Below are positions 1 through 9,240 of a DNA stretch of 64,000 bases, one piece after another; the stretch's first letter is position 1, and every line of letters starts with the position of its first letter. The stretch is from an uncultured Saprospiraceae bacterium. Its GTDB lineage: Bacteria; Bacteroidota; Bacteroidia; Chitinophagales; Saprospiraceae. Under the pieces are notes generated by a model. The model did not search any database and was not told the DNA's origin. It saw only the letters and a program-made list of their open reading frames with translations. Location: positions 81,756 to 145,755 of the forward strand of contig CALLWB010000027.1 in the NCBI GenBank assembly GCA_938016265.1, written 5' to 3'. A program made the translations under genes and the position numbers.

Positions 1-2
1 CT

Positions 3-620
3 GAATCTGGCGTCACCGTCCCCCAAAATGGCTATTTGAAAAAACTGCGTGCCCGATGCACTGATGTGGGGGCACTGCTCATCCTGGATGAAATACAGGT
101 AGGCTATGGTCGGACAGGAACGCTGTTTGCCTTCGAGCAATATGGCATCGCCCCAGATGTTCTGCTCCTTGCAAAAGGGATGGGTGGTGGAATGCCAATT
201 GGCGCATTCGTTTCTTCCAAGGAGATGATGTCGGTGTTTATGGACAATCCGTTTCTTGGGCATATTACAACGTTTGGTGGTCATCCGGTGGTCTGTGCGG
301 CCGCATTGGCTACGTTGCGTGAATTGCTTGCTCAACCGTATATCAAAGACGTGAAGCACAAGGAGCAGTTGTTTTTGGATCGGCTCAAACATCCTAAAAT
401 CAAAGAGATTCGGAGTGCTGGATTTTTGATGGCAGTGGAGCTTGGGAGTTTCGACTTGGTCAAACAGGTGATCGCTAATTGTGTGGAGTTGGGTTTGGTG
501 ACGGACTGGTTTTTATTCAACGATGAGTGTTTGCGGATTGCGCCGCCGTTGTTGATTTCGGAGGAGGAGATTGATATTGCTTGTCGGATTGTATTGGAGG
601 CTATTGATCGGTTGGGGTGA
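3..620 (+). CDS. Class III (PLP) aminotransferase, C-terminal part
   Basis: This is the C-terminal half of a fold-type I, class III aminotransferase of the acetylornithine/ornithine/aspartate aminotransferase group. The frame is open to the left edge, so the true start lies outside the window; a TTG at 36 is only an internal codon. The DEIQ motif (codon at 87) supplies the Asp that binds the pyridine nitrogen of PLP. The AKGMGGG motif carries the Schiff-base Lys (codon at 174-176). The HITTFGGHP segment and the C-terminal small domain are intact up to the TGA. The family moves an amino group between an amino acid or omega-amine and a 2-oxo acid, but the substrate cannot be read from this half. 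Codon choice shifts to G/T-rich synonymous codons near the 3' end. Confidence 0.9.
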   Translation, partial: ESGVTVPQNGYLKKLRARCTDVGALLILDEIQVGYGRTGTLFAFEQYGIAPDVLLLAKGMGGGMPIGAFVSSKEMMSVFMDNPFLGHITTFGGHPVVCAAALATLRELLAQPYIKDVKHKEQLFLDRLKHPKIKEIRSAGFLMAVELGSFDLVKQVIANCVELGLVTDWFLFNDECLRIAPPLLISEEEIDIACRIVLEAIDRLG

Positions 621-695
621 TTGTTTTTTGGGGATATAAAGGGATTGGAGTGGATTTTTGTTGAATAATTGGTTAAATTGGAGAAAAGTAGAACC

Positions 696-1286
696 ATGAA
701 GGCGCGCAAATTACCAAGACTTTCAGTTGAAGAATATGTTCAACAAGAAATTGATACTAATATAAAGTATGAGTATCATGATGGAAAAATTTACGCCTTA
801 GCAGGAGGGACATTAAATCACGGTTTAATTTGTGGAAATGTATATTCTGAGTTAAGGAGCGGATTAAAAACTAAAGGCTCAAATTGTTTGCCCTTGACAA
901 GTGAAGTGAAACTATATGTAGAAAAGACAAATAGTTATGTATATCCTGATTCGATGGTAATCTGTGGAGAAATTGAGCAAGCGAAGAATGAAAAAAATGC
1001 AGTTACAAATCCAGAATTGATTATTGAAGTATTATCTAAATCTACTGCTGAATATGATAGAGGAGATAAGTTTTATTTATACAGACAGATACCAGGTTTT
1101 CGTGAATATGTTTTGATCGAGCAAAAAAAGTATGTGGTCGATGTTCATTATAAAAGTAATGAAAGTGACCTTTGGAAAATTACAAGATATAAGGGACTGG
1201 ATAAAATGGTGACACTACAATCAATCGGTCTTACAATAAGCATGGAGAATTTGTACTATAGAACGGATATTGTGCTGTCAGAATAA
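696..1286 (+). CDS. Uma2-family (DUF820) endonuclease-like protein
   Basis: A 196-residue protein of the Uma2 family, which has a PD-(D/E)XK restriction-nuclease fold and mostly unknown cellular roles. The ATG at 696 is preferred over an upstream TTG at 669, because the family's N-terminal LSVEEY motif then sits at residues 9-14. Family hallmarks follow in order: KYEYHDGKIYALAGG (24-38), the acidic YPDSMV (83-88, Asp85), IIEVLSKST (109-117, Glu111) and DRGDKFYLYRQIPGFREY (121-138). The putative catalytic acidic residues and the Lys are all present, so the fold should be active. These genes often occur in many copies and next to mobile or toxin-antitoxin remnants; here a decayed module follows directly. 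No partner gene is seen. Confidence 0.85.
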   Translation: MKARKLPRLSVEEYVQQEIDTNIKYEYHDGKIYALAGGTLNHGLICGNVYSELRSGLKTKGSNCLPLTSEVKLYVEKTNSYVYPDSMVICGEIEQAKNEKNAVTNPELIIEVLSKSTAEYDRGDKFYLYRQIPGFREYVLIEQKKYVVDVHYKSNESDLWKITRYKGLDKMVTLQSIGLTISMENLYYRTDIVLSE

Positions 1287-1292
1287 AATTTA

Positions 1293-1526
1293 TTGCCAAG
1301 ATTAAAAAACGGACCGTCAGGGCACGTATTCGGAATCCTCGCGTGTATCCCTTTTATAAGTGAAGAGCTACTGAGCATTATGGAAGCAGCAGATACAAAG
1401 GAAGAATTTATCATTCTTCCAGAATATAAAAAAACCATTAACAAAAGATTATACCAGATAAAATCCGGAAAAACAAAAACACACGAAGAGGTGCAAGGGA
1501 AATTGAATAATTGGCTTTTCAAATAA
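1293..1526 (+). pseudogene. Antitoxin-like small ORF, probably degraded
   Basis: A short frame, open from a TTG at 1293 with an internal ATG at 1380. The C-terminal half (EYKKTINKRLYQIKSGKTKTHEEVQGKL) reads like the end of small Bacteroidota RelB/ParD-type antitoxins, which have a pattern of rRLe.iksGk.k.h..eev...l. The N-terminal third (about residues 1-20) does not resemble anything I recognise and may be debris. The 3' end overlaps, in another frame, a fragment that looks like the start of a RelE/ParE toxin, the usual gene order of such modules. I infer an inactivated toxin-antitoxin locus. A short standalone protein cannot be excluded. Confidence 0.4.
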
Positions 1527-1582
1527 TTTGGACTGATATACCTGAAGAGCATCTAAATGAAATACTATTATCGTGGGCTTAA
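1511..1582 (+). pseudogene. RelE/ParE-type toxin fragment (first 23 codons only)
   Basis: From a TTG at 1511 the frame reads MAFQIIWTDIPEEHLNEILL and then stops at 1580-1582. The pattern of a short strand (QIIWTD) followed by an amphipathic helix (EEHLNEIL) is how RelE/ParE toxins begin. It starts inside the 3' end of the antitoxin-like ORF in a different frame, as in intact relBE/parDE operons. Nothing downstream continues the toxin in any frame, and the next gene starts at 1640. The call rests on about 20 residues and is tentative. Confidence 0.4.
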
Positions 1583-1639
1583 TTAAAGAATAATCCCACA
1601 AACTCGCCAAAACCAACCAGCCCCCTAACACCCGACCAA

Positions 1640-2845
1640 ATGCCAAACAAACAAAACACAAACTCCAACCTACAAGGCCTCACCCGCCTAATCACCGACG
1701 CCACCATAGGCATAACCAACCTAGTCGAAGCCATGCACAAACGGGTCGTCCACCCACCTTTTTTACCATCCACCCCCATCCAAGAACTAATCACCAATAT
1801 CTCAGGGATCACCTACAAAAGTATCCGATGGAGCACCAAATTTATCGGTAGTAACGCAGAAAAAGCACTAGGACAATTACCTTCCGTACTAGGAGAAATC
1901 GAAACCTCCAGCGAAAAGGAAGCAGTAAATTCCGCCTTAAACGGAGTAGTCGGTGATTATCTAGAAGAAAACGACAATCCGTTACAAATCAACATGCAAT
2001 TCAGACAACAAGCTACGACCATTTCATTAGACAGTGAAGGCATCGCAGCGGCCTATCCAACTATCAATGGCAAAATTCTGTTGATGGTCCATGGTTTATG
2101 CATGAACGACATTCAATGGACCAGAAAAGAACACAATCATGGGACTGCTCTTGCAAAGGAATTAGACAAAACACCTGTTTTTCTACACTACAATACCGGC
2201 CGCCACATCTCCAACAATGGACAAAATTTCAATGAATTACTAGAAAAACTAATCTCCAATTGGCCTGTCCAAGTGGAGGAACTGATTATTGTTGCCCATA
2301 GCATGGGCGGCTTGGTGACTAGAAGTGCTTTACACCTTGGCCAACAACAGCAAAATAAGTGGACAACGCTCCTCCAAAAAATTGTCTTTTTAGGAACGCC
2401 CCACCATGGCGCGCCCCTAGAGCGAGCAGGCAATTATTTGGACGTGATCCTAGAAGCCGTCCCCTACGCCAAACCGTTTGCCCGACTAGGTAAAATCAGA
2501 AGCGCCGGCATCACCGATTTACGATACGGTAACCTGGTAGATGAAGACTGGAACACCGCCGACCGATTTGAAATGCGAGCGGACGCCAGACAAATTATCC
2601 CATTACCGGAGCAAGTGGCGTGTTTTAGCGTAGCTGCTACGATTGGCAAAGCGACCGACTCCGTGTCTTCCCGATTGTTGGGGGATAATCTGGTTGGTGT
2701 GAAAAGCGCAATGGGCCAACACGAAAATTCGGCGTATTGTCTGAATTTTAAGGCGGAAAATACTTGGATTGTCTATGAGAGCAATCATTGGGATTTGTTG
2801 AGTGATTTGAAGGTTTATGGTCGAGTGAAGGGGTGGTTGGCTTGA
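1640..2845 (+). CDS. Alpha/beta hydrolase, esterase/lipase (PGAP1-like)
   Basis: A 401-residue serine hydrolase. The N-terminal 140 residues are helical and family-specific. The hydrolase core starts with LLMVHGL (147-153), the oxyanion-hole strand. The nucleophile elbow VAHSMGG (218-224) places the catalytic Ser at 221, and FLGTPHHGAP follows as in PGAP1-like and triacylglycerol lipases. A C-terminal SNHWDLL (His383) is the likely catalytic His. There is no signal peptide or membrane segment, so it is probably cytoplasmic. The substrate is unknown; esters or lipids are likely. The coding sequence is C/A-rich at its start and G/T-rich over its last 30 codons, a strong shift in synonymous codon choice within one gene. 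Confidence 0.85.
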   Translation: MPNKQNTNSNLQGLTRLITDATIGITNLVEAMHKRVVHPPFLPSTPIQELITNISGITYKSIRWSTKFIGSNAEKALGQLPSVLGEIETSSEKEAVNSALNGVVGDYLEENDNPLQINMQFRQQATTISLDSEGIAAAYPTINGKILLMVHGLCMNDIQWTRKEHNHGTALAKELDKTPVFLHYNTGRHISNNGQNFNELLEKLISNWPVQVEELIIVAHSMGGLVTRSALHLGQQQQNKWTTLLQKIVFLGTPHHGAPLERAGNYLDVILEAVPYAKPFARLGKIRSAGITDLRYGNLVDEDWNTADRFEMRADARQIIPLPEQVACFSVAATIGKATDSVSSRLLGDNLVGVKSAMGQHENSAYCLNFKAENTWIVYESNHWDLLSDLKVYGRVKGWLA

Positions 2846-2943
2846 TGATGGTGAACGATCTTTTTTAGGGAAAAAGTTCATCCTTCCTTATCCAAATTAC
2901 TTAAGGCTCTCAAAAAAATAAAAAAATAAACTAATTTTGGAGC

Positions 2944-3915
2944 ATGGATCCAAAAAAATTCCAAACATACACCCTGTTACTCCTAACCATCACCCTCCTC
3001 TTCTCCGCATGCAAAAAAGAGACGTACCCACTCGTCTGGTCTGAACTAACCACTCCAACAACAGCAAACCTCAACGACATCCAATTCACCGACGAAAATA
3101 CAGGCTATGTCGCCGGAGGAATCAAATGGCAACACGGAGAACTACTAACCACTGCAGACGCCGGCCAAACATGGACCAGTGACACCCTTTCCAACAACCT
3201 ACTCAATAGTTTTTCCATCCTCAACAACCAATACCACCACCTCACTGGTTTCAACGGACGGTTTTTATCCAAAGACCAAACGGTCAGCCCCTACTGGGTC
3301 TCCAAATTTCTTCCTAGCAATACAGAACTCCATGCCATTACCTACTACGACCAGAATAACGGAATTGCTGTCGGCGGAGGTAGCTTCCAAATAGGAATCA
3401 TCTACCGATTTAGTACCATCGATGGGCAGGTTGATGTCCAGAAAGAAGACGTCAATCATGAAATGCGGGATGTCTGCTTTATCAATGCCAACGAAGCCAT
3501 CGCAGTCGGCTACGGCGCCGTATTCAAAACCTACGACGCAGGCAGAACCTGGGAACCTAAACCGATTGTCGGGGAGTTTTTCCTTACGGTACATTTTCCG
3601 ACTCCTTTGATCGGCTATGCTGCAGGACTGACAGGAACCATCATCAAAACAACAGATGGCGGAGAGACATGGGAAAAACTAAGAAATGGGAACAAAGTAT
3701 TCACCAAAAGAAAAACCATCCGCGACCTCTACTTTACGGATCAGGATAAGGGCTATTTGGTAGGAGATGGTGGCCTGCTCTGGATTACAGAAAACGGCGG
3801 CAATGATTGGAAAAGGGTAGCGCTGCCAGAAATACAACTCAACTCTATACACGTAGTAGATGGCATTGGCCACATCGCAGGAGAAAACGGACGCATTTTC
3901 AAATTTATAGACTAA
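2944..3915 (+). CDS. YCF48/BNR-repeat lipoprotein
   Basis: A 323-residue lipoprotein. The signal peptide ends in the lipobox LFSAC with the lipidated Cys at 23. The mature part carries repeated beta-propeller blades of the YCF48/sialidase-like type, seen as DAGQTW, DAGRTWEP, DGGETWEKL and NGGNDWKRV spaced by about 45-60 residues, each preceded by a GYAAG- or GYLVG-type strand. In photosynthetic organisms YCF48/Hcf136 assists photosystem II assembly. In heterotrophic Bacteroidota the same fold occurs in exported proteins of unknown role, so no specific function is claimed. The stop overlaps the start of the next gene (TAATG), which implies translational coupling. Confidence 0.85.
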   Translation: MDPKKFQTYTLLLLTITLLFSACKKETYPLVWSELTTPTTANLNDIQFTDENTGYVAGGIKWQHGELLTTADAGQTWTSDTLSNNLLNSFSILNNQYHHLTGFNGRFLSKDQTVSPYWVSKFLPSNTELHAITYYDQNNGIAVGGGSFQIGIIYRFSTIDGQVDVQKEDVNHEMRDVCFINANEAIAVGYGAVFKTYDAGRTWEPKPIVGEFFLTVHFPTPLIGYAAGLTGTIIKTTDGGETWEKLRNGNKVFTKRKTIRDLYFTDQDKGYLVGDGGLLWITENGGNDWKRVALPEIQLNSIHVVDGIGHIAGENGRIFKFID

Positions 3916-5477
3916 TGGCAACGTTTTCCTCCAGAATTTCTGCCTTCGTATTTTCCAAATGGTTTTTTGTGCTTGGATTTGGCCTGACCTTTTTGCTACA
4001 CGCCCCATTTCTAAATCGACCGCCGGAGAGTGTGCATGTTTGGCGACAAGCAACCACCCTTGCAATGACCCGCAATTTCTATACGGAGGAGATGAATCCG
4101 TTCAAGCCGAGAGTCGACAATCGCCGGGGAAGAGATGGCGTCACTGGGAGTCAGTTCCCGAGCTACGAGTTTGTGGTGGCGGGGATTTATCATTTGACGG
4201 GCGAGCAGTTTTGGGTGCATCGGATGTTTTCGTTGTTCCTTTATATGCTGGGCGCTTGGGGGATGTATCGACTTTGCATGTTGCTTACTATGAAAGAATT
4301 GATTGGGCGCGCGGCATTTTGGGGTTTTCTTTGGAGCCCCGAGTTGTTTTATCATGCGATAAACGCCTTGCCGGATGTCCTTGCCTTGACGGCTAGTATC
4401 TGGGGCCTTTTTTACTTTCTGCGGTACTTATTTTCGTACTCCAATCTCCAAACTTCCCTAGAAGAACGAGGCATGATTCCTTCACCAAAGAGCAGTTTCT
4501 CAAATACTGCACGAATGGATTTTACTGCCTCCTTTTTCTTGATTGCTTTGGCGGGCCTGACTAAATTACAGTTTTTAGCCATTGGATTTCCGATAGTTGG
4601 TTTTTTGATACATTTCTTACGAAGAATTTTACCTGTCCAATACTTAAAGTTGTCAGCATTTGGGGCGGCAGTGGTCGGTATTCCCCTGCTTTGGTATGGG
4701 TATGCCGTCGCCCTGATCAAAAAAACCGGACTCGCCGATTTTGGCCTGGAAATCAGGCCAGTAGACAATTTGCAAGAAGGCATTTCCATACTCACCGGAA
4801 ATCTGGTTAGCGATTTGCCAGAGTTGATATTAAATTTTGCCAACTTTGGTTTATTGGCGATTGGGTTGTTCTTTTGTTTTTCTCAGAAAAAGTGGCGGTC
4901 CCTTTTGTTTTTGCCGTTTTTGATTTGGTCATTGGGATTGATTGCTTACCACCTTATCGAATTGAGCCAGATGAAGCATCATTCGTATTATATGATGCCC
5001 TATTTTCCTGTATTGCTGCCGCTTGCCGGGTATGGTGCTTACCGATTGGCGCAAGCCAATAAATGGGGGATACTTGCTGTTTTGTTATTTATACAACCGG
5101 TTTTGACATCGATTAGAATTCTCCCTGCCCGATGGTTGAACCCAGATAAACGGGTGCCTGTAGAATTGTATGAGCAGGAAAGTCGTGATAGATTGGCCAA
5201 TGCCGTCCCTAATAATGCGCCAACAGTGGTAGGAGTGGATGAGTCCAATTGTATTTATTTCTATTATTTGAATAAAAAAGGCTTCGGCGTCAGCTATCCC
5301 AAACAGCTGGTCAATAAGAAGACAAAGACCAAAACGTTTCTGGACTATTACATCAGTGAAGGCGCAGAATATTTGTATTTAGATGACCCAAATCTAGTCG
5401 CTCATCCAAAGATCCAAACGCACATTGACAAAATAATTTTAAAAGAAGGCCGCTTTTCTGTGATAAAACTAAAATAG
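3915..5477 (+). CDS. GT-C (ArnT/PMT-like, family 39 type) membrane glycosyltransferase
   Basis: A 520-residue polytopic membrane protein. I start it at the ATG at 3915, which overlaps the preceding TAA; the open frame runs further upstream through the lipoprotein gene. An N-terminal membrane helix is followed by a luminal/periplasmic acidic region with HVWRQATTLAM (about 33-43) and TGSQFPSYEF. This matches the first-loop layout of PMT_2/ArnT-like transferases, which use polyprenyl-phosphate sugar donors. About ten further hydrophobic helices and a soluble C-terminal domain follow. The family glycosylates lipids or exported proteins; donor and acceptor are unknown here. A second GT-C-like protein lies 1.8 kb downstream. 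An 8-bp hairpin overlaps the stop codon. Confidence 0.7.
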   Translation: MATFSSRISAFVFSKWFFVLGFGLTFLLHAPFLNRPPESVHVWRQATTLAMTRNFYTEEMNPFKPRVDNRRGRDGVTGSQFPSYEFVVAGIYHLTGEQFWVHRMFSLFLYMLGAWGMYRLCMLLTMKELIGRAAFWGFLWSPELFYHAINALPDVLALTASIWGLFYFLRYLFSYSNLQTSLEERGMIPSPKSSFSNTARMDFTASFFLIALAGLTKLQFLAIGFPIVGFLIHFLRRILPVQYLKLSAFGAAVVGIPLLWYGYAVALIKKTGLADFGLEIRPVDNLQEGISILTGNLVSDLPELILNFANFGLLAIGLFFCFSQKKWRSLLFLPFLIWSLGLIAYHLIELSQMKHHSYYMMPYFPVLLPLAGYGAYRLAQANKWGILAVLLFIQPVLTSIRILPARWLNPDKRVPVELYEQESRDRLANAVPNNAPTVVGVDESNCIYFYYLNKKGFGVSYPKQLVNKKTKTKTFLDYYISEGAEYLYLDDPNLVAHPKIQTHIDKIILKEGRFSVIKLK

Positions 5478-5498
5478 AGACGTATTAATGTACGTCTC
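5477..5498 (+). terminator. Hairpin at the end of the GT-C gene
   Basis: A perfect 8-bp stem (GAGACGTA 5477-5484 with TACGTCTC 5491-5498) encloses a 6-nt loop. It begins on the last base of the stop codon. The U-tract after it is weak (CATTATT), so this may be an inefficient terminator or an mRNA 3'-end protector. Confidence 0.45.
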
Positions 5499-5671
5499 CA
5501 TTATTAGTATTGAAACATCAACTTGGGGATACTCAATAATATGCAAAACAATCCCATTCCCCAACCCAAAATATTTAGTTTGTGATTTTTTTTAATAACT
5601 TTGATAGCCACTTGGTCAGGCCAGAGTGTATTGAAAGAGTTGTTTGTTAATATTTTGACATTTAGTGAATT

Positions 5672-7105
5672 ATGCCTTTAAGTAAAACGATTTCCCTCTA
5701 CCAGTTACTAGGAAAAAAAGAACGTGAAGAATTAGATTTCGTGATAAAAAATAAGCGAAAAACAGCAATCAAAAAATTGCACCATCTAGTCAATCAACCC
5801 TCCTCCAGAAAGAAAATCCAGCAACGAGAATCCCTGTTTGAAGAATTGTTCAACGAAAAACTAACGCCCAAAAAGGACTACCTTCTCAGAAACGAACTTA
5901 GGGTTTACCACGATTTAATAAAAGAAATTATCGCCAAAGAATATCTGGTAAAAGACAGCAATTTGCTCACTTTAATGACCGCAAAAGGCTTGGAAAAAAG
6001 AGGGCACAATGAACTCCATCTCACAGAAATCAAAAAAGGGCTAGCCTCAGAGCTAAAGGGCAAAAACAAGGAAAATGTCGCCGACCTCTATGCAATGTTG
6101 ATTAAAAACCAAGTTGCCAATCAACGCTACACCATCGACTATTTTCAAGAATTAAAAGACACGATCCAGGAACAAATCAGCTATCTGACCACCGCCTTCA
6201 ACGAAAAATTGAAGAAAGCAGAAGTAAGCCGCGCATTTGTAGAACGCGTCCTTGAACAACTTTCCGGCAATGCTGAATATTCACCAACCACCACTAGCAT
6301 CAACCTCGATTCGGAAAACTTCAACACAGAATACACAAAGATTCTTTCGCTACAAAGTCAAATCTACCTTCCCAACAAAAAAGAAAAAGTGGAGATACTC
6401 CGAGAGATTCTCGAAATACTCCCGGGATTCAGTCACCCAAATGAAAATACAGAGGTACTGTTTAGCAAAATCAGCACCAGCCTAGGGGTAGAGTTGCTGC
6501 TGAAAGGTAATTATTCAGAAGCCAATGTACATTTCAAAAATGCCCTTATAAACAAAGCACATTTCGATCAACGGTTTTTTATCGGATTTTTGCTCAACTA
6601 CTTAAGCTCCCTAGCAAAAGCCGGCGATTTCGAAACAGCAAAGCTCTTACTAGATGAACATGCACATAGCTTTCCGGATTCTATATTTAGTGAACGGATT
6701 ATTTCTGTAGCAGTCTCTATCTATTTGCTGTGTGATGAGGTCGAAAAAGCAGAGCAATTGATGCCACACAATTTGAAGGAGGGTGAAAACGACGCCTACC
6801 ACTACCTTCGTGTACTACAAGCCATTATCCATTACAAAAACAACCACCACGAGCTGGCAGAAAACGAACTCATCAACCTGAAAAAACACTTCGGCAATAC
6901 CTCTGGAGTGGTCTACAAAACCAGCAAAATCCTGGGCAAATTCGTTACCGAATACTTCAAAATGGAAGAGTCCATTGACAAGGCAACCCAACAAAAAAAT
7001 CGTTGCGCATTAGTAAAAAAAATAGAAATGTTTGTCGAAGAATATGGCCAATTCAACTCCGACAACCTGATCGTCCTCTGGCTTCGGAAGCAGCTTGATT
7101 GTTAA
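5672..7105 (+). CDS. Helical repeat protein of unknown function
   Basis: A 477-residue soluble protein that I cannot assign to a named family. It has no signal peptide or membrane helix. It is Lys/Glu/Leu-rich and reads as helical hairpins throughout, including a TPR-like stretch (about 245-400) with LLLKGNYSEANVHFKNAL and LLSSLAKAGDF-type units. The N-terminus (SLYQLLGKKEREELDFVI) recalls a widespread set of Bacteroidota proteins that start with a short helix and a KExxELxxF motif, always hypothetical. A TAtTTTG box (5651-5657) lies 14 bases before the ATG. It sits alone between two large membrane glycosyltransferase-like genes; no functional link is shown. Confidence 0.6.
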   Translation: MPLSKTISLYQLLGKKEREELDFVIKNKRKTAIKKLHHLVNQPSSRKKIQQRESLFEELFNEKLTPKKDYLLRNELRVYHDLIKEIIAKEYLVKDSNLLTLMTAKGLEKRGHNELHLTEIKKGLASELKGKNKENVADLYAMLIKNQVANQRYTIDYFQELKDTIQEQISYLTTAFNEKLKKAEVSRAFVERVLEQLSGNAEYSPTTTSINLDSENFNTEYTKILSLQSQIYLPNKKEKVEILREILEILPGFSHPNENTEVLFSKISTSLGVELLLKGNYSEANVHFKNALINKAHFDQRFFIGFLLNYLSSLAKAGDFETAKLLLDEHAHSFPDSIFSERIISVAVSIYLLCDEVEKAEQLMPHNLKEGENDAYHYLRVLQAIIHYKNNHHELAENELINLKKHFGNTSGVVYKTSKILGKFVTEYFKMEESIDKATQQKNRCALVKKIEMFVEEYGQFNSDNLIVLWLRKQLDC

Positions 7106-7244
7106 TTGGTACCAGATAGAAAGTAGAGGGTTTTTTTACTGATACGCCATGTTCCTTCAAACATTAAAAATATGCTTGCATTCTTGCATTCACTTATTTT
7201 CGAATTAAAAAAAAACGTATTTTGCCCTCAATTAAACCCCAATA

Positions 7245-9107
7245 GTGAAAAAAACAATTAGCAAAATTCTAGCAACCAACCTGCTTCGAGTTGTACTAAG
7301 CCTTCAGTGTTTATTGATGTTTTTGGTGTTTCGGTCAGTGATATTGCAACCCAATACCCGGTTGTTTTCCGACAACTATGATGGCCTAAAAAACTACTTC
7401 ACCTTTTATGCTTATCTGCTACCAGAAAACACTACTACTTGGGCCAAGTTTGAATGGTTTCATTATCCGTTTGGAGATTACATATTGTATACGGACAATA
7501 CGCCACTACTTTCTGCCCCGTTAAAGCTGATCTCTACTTATCTGATTGACCTGTCAGCCTACGGTCTTGCTATTTACAACTATGTAATAATTGGCAGTAT
7601 TCTTCTTTCTAGTTGGTTGTTGTTTTTGATATTAAAGCGCTTCGTATCCAATAGTTGGCTGCTAGGCATGTGCAGCCTTCTGCTTCCTTGGATCCACCCG
7701 CAGATCATCCGAATTAATATGCACATGAATCTTTCTTTCACCTGGGTGATTTTATTAGTTATCTATTTGTTGCTGCGGCTTACTGAACAGGAAAATGCGA
7801 GTAAGTCAGGATATTTGAAAGCCTGTATTTTTATTATTTGTGCAGTGGTTGCTACTAGCTTTTTGCATTTATACTACAGCATGATTTTGGCATTTTTGAT
7901 AGGAGGATTTTGTATTTTTTATGCTTTCGCGAATAGGTCTGATTCGACTGTAGGCCGTCGTTTTTTGATTTCCGCTTTTTTGATTCCGTTCGTATCTGTA
8001 TTGGTTGTTTTGGCTACCATAAAATCAGTAGACACCTATTATGACCTGCGAAAAACAGGAGCAGGAGGATTCAATTGGAAACATTTTAATCAATATTTTG
8101 ACGCCTTCTACAGCTCCTACGAGCATTTTACCCTTCAGTTTCCCTTACATGCTACTAGAGAAATCACCTATGAGTCATTTAGTTATCTAGGAGGATTTGC
8201 GCTTTTTGGGATGGGAATACTTCTGTTTTTATTTTTAAGTCGAAAAGACAGAAAGGTTCGTTTTTCCCGTTATCTGTGGTCTACACCATCAGGAAAACGA
8301 ATGTCGACCATTTTTTTTGCGGGAGTGGTCGCCTTTTTTATTTCGTTAGGTACGTACGCTCGATTGTTTAATCATACGATCAGTTTTGATAACTGGTTCA
8401 ACCCATTTTACTTTTTAAGTATGGTGTCCGAACGGTTCACCCAATTTCGATGTCTGGCGAGGTTTAACTGGGTGTTTTTCTGGAGTTTTAATTTGCTGGT
8501 CATCTATTTATTGAATCATTATGTTCAGCAAAAACGGCCATTTGCCAATTGGATAGTTGCTGTTTTGCTGGGGTGTTTGTTGATGGACTCCACCGATATG
8601 ATGCGGCATTTTTCGAAACTGGACTACCCAAATTTGATGACGGACAAAGAGGCAACGGCAGATATTCACAAATTGATAAAAGGCATTAATCCTAGTGAAT
8701 ATCAGGCGATATTGTCTGCGCCCTATTTTCATGTTGGTGCAGAGGAGAACGATTATATTTTACCTCCCATTGACTCCTGGATGACAAAAAACTATCAACT
8801 ATCGATTGCTACCCAATTGCCAATGATGGCTTGCCAAATGTCTAGGACGCCTGTCAATCAAACTAAAGCACTATTTTCCCTCTACACAAAAGAAATTCCC
8901 GATCAATTGCTCCTTGACCATCTAAATAACAAACCCATCCTACTATTTGCCAACGAGTCTCCCTACGTCATTTCAAAATCCGATTTCGAACCCGCTAAAA
9001 CAGTAACTAAGTCAAGCACACAATTTCCCGAAAAATGGAATCTAAAACTCTTAAACACCTACAAAGAATTGAAACTATACGAACTTGATCCCGCTTTTTT
9101 GAAATAG
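7245..9107 (+). CDS. Large polytopic membrane protein, GT-C glycosyltransferase-like
   Basis: A 620-residue membrane protein with a GTG start at 7245; no upstream ATG is usable. About ten to twelve hydrophobic helices fill residues 10-480, followed by a C-terminal soluble domain of about 140 residues. The first external loop carries an acidic DNYDGLKNYF motif and FHYPFGDYILYTDNTPLL, the arrangement seen in GT-C enzymes (ArnT, YfhO and DUF-type relatives) where an Asp in this loop is catalytic. The donor and acceptor are not predictable. It is likely inner membrane with catalysis on the periplasmic side. A TAtTTTG box followed by CCCTCA lies about 20 bases upstream, so the gene probably has its own promoter. 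Confidence 0.6.
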   Translation: MKKTISKILATNLLRVVLSLQCLLMFLVFRSVILQPNTRLFSDNYDGLKNYFTFYAYLLPENTTTWAKFEWFHYPFGDYILYTDNTPLLSAPLKLISTYLIDLSAYGLAIYNYVIIGSILLSSWLLFLILKRFVSNSWLLGMCSLLLPWIHPQIIRINMHMNLSFTWVILLVIYLLLRLTEQENASKSGYLKACIFIICAVVATSFLHLYYSMILAFLIGGFCIFYAFANRSDSTVGRRFLISAFLIPFVSVLVVLATIKSVDTYYDLRKTGAGGFNWKHFNQYFDAFYSSYEHFTLQFPLHATREITYESFSYLGGFALFGMGILLFLFLSRKDRKVRFSRYLWSTPSGKRMSTIFFAGVVAFFISLGTYARLFNHTISFDNWFNPFYFLSMVSERFTQFRCLARFNWVFFWSFNLLVIYLLNHYVQQKRPFANWIVAVLLGCLLMDSTDMMRHFSKLDYPNLMTDKEATADIHKLIKGINPSEYQAILSAPYFHVGAEENDYILPPIDSWMTKNYQLSIATQLPMMACQMSRTPVNQTKALFSLYTKEIPDQLLLDHLNNKPILLFANESPYVISKSDFEPAKTVTKSSTQFPEKWNLKLLNTYKELKLYELDPAFLK

Positions 9108-9240
9108 CAGTAAAGAAAATTCATTAATTTTCTCCATGCCTTGGACATTTCGGCACGATCCTTTCACTCATTCTCGTATTAAAAATACAATTTCACCAAA
9201 AAATCCACTATTTTGTAGAGCTATTTAAACGCGCGTCTAA

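Noticed and set aside
332..709. 125-codon minus-strand frame over the aminotransferase
   Set aside because: The + strand frame has clear family motifs; this is its shadow.
2932..2939. TAATTTTG box before the YCF48-like gene
   Set aside because: It is 4 bases from the ATG, so the start of transcription would fall inside the gene; probably chance.
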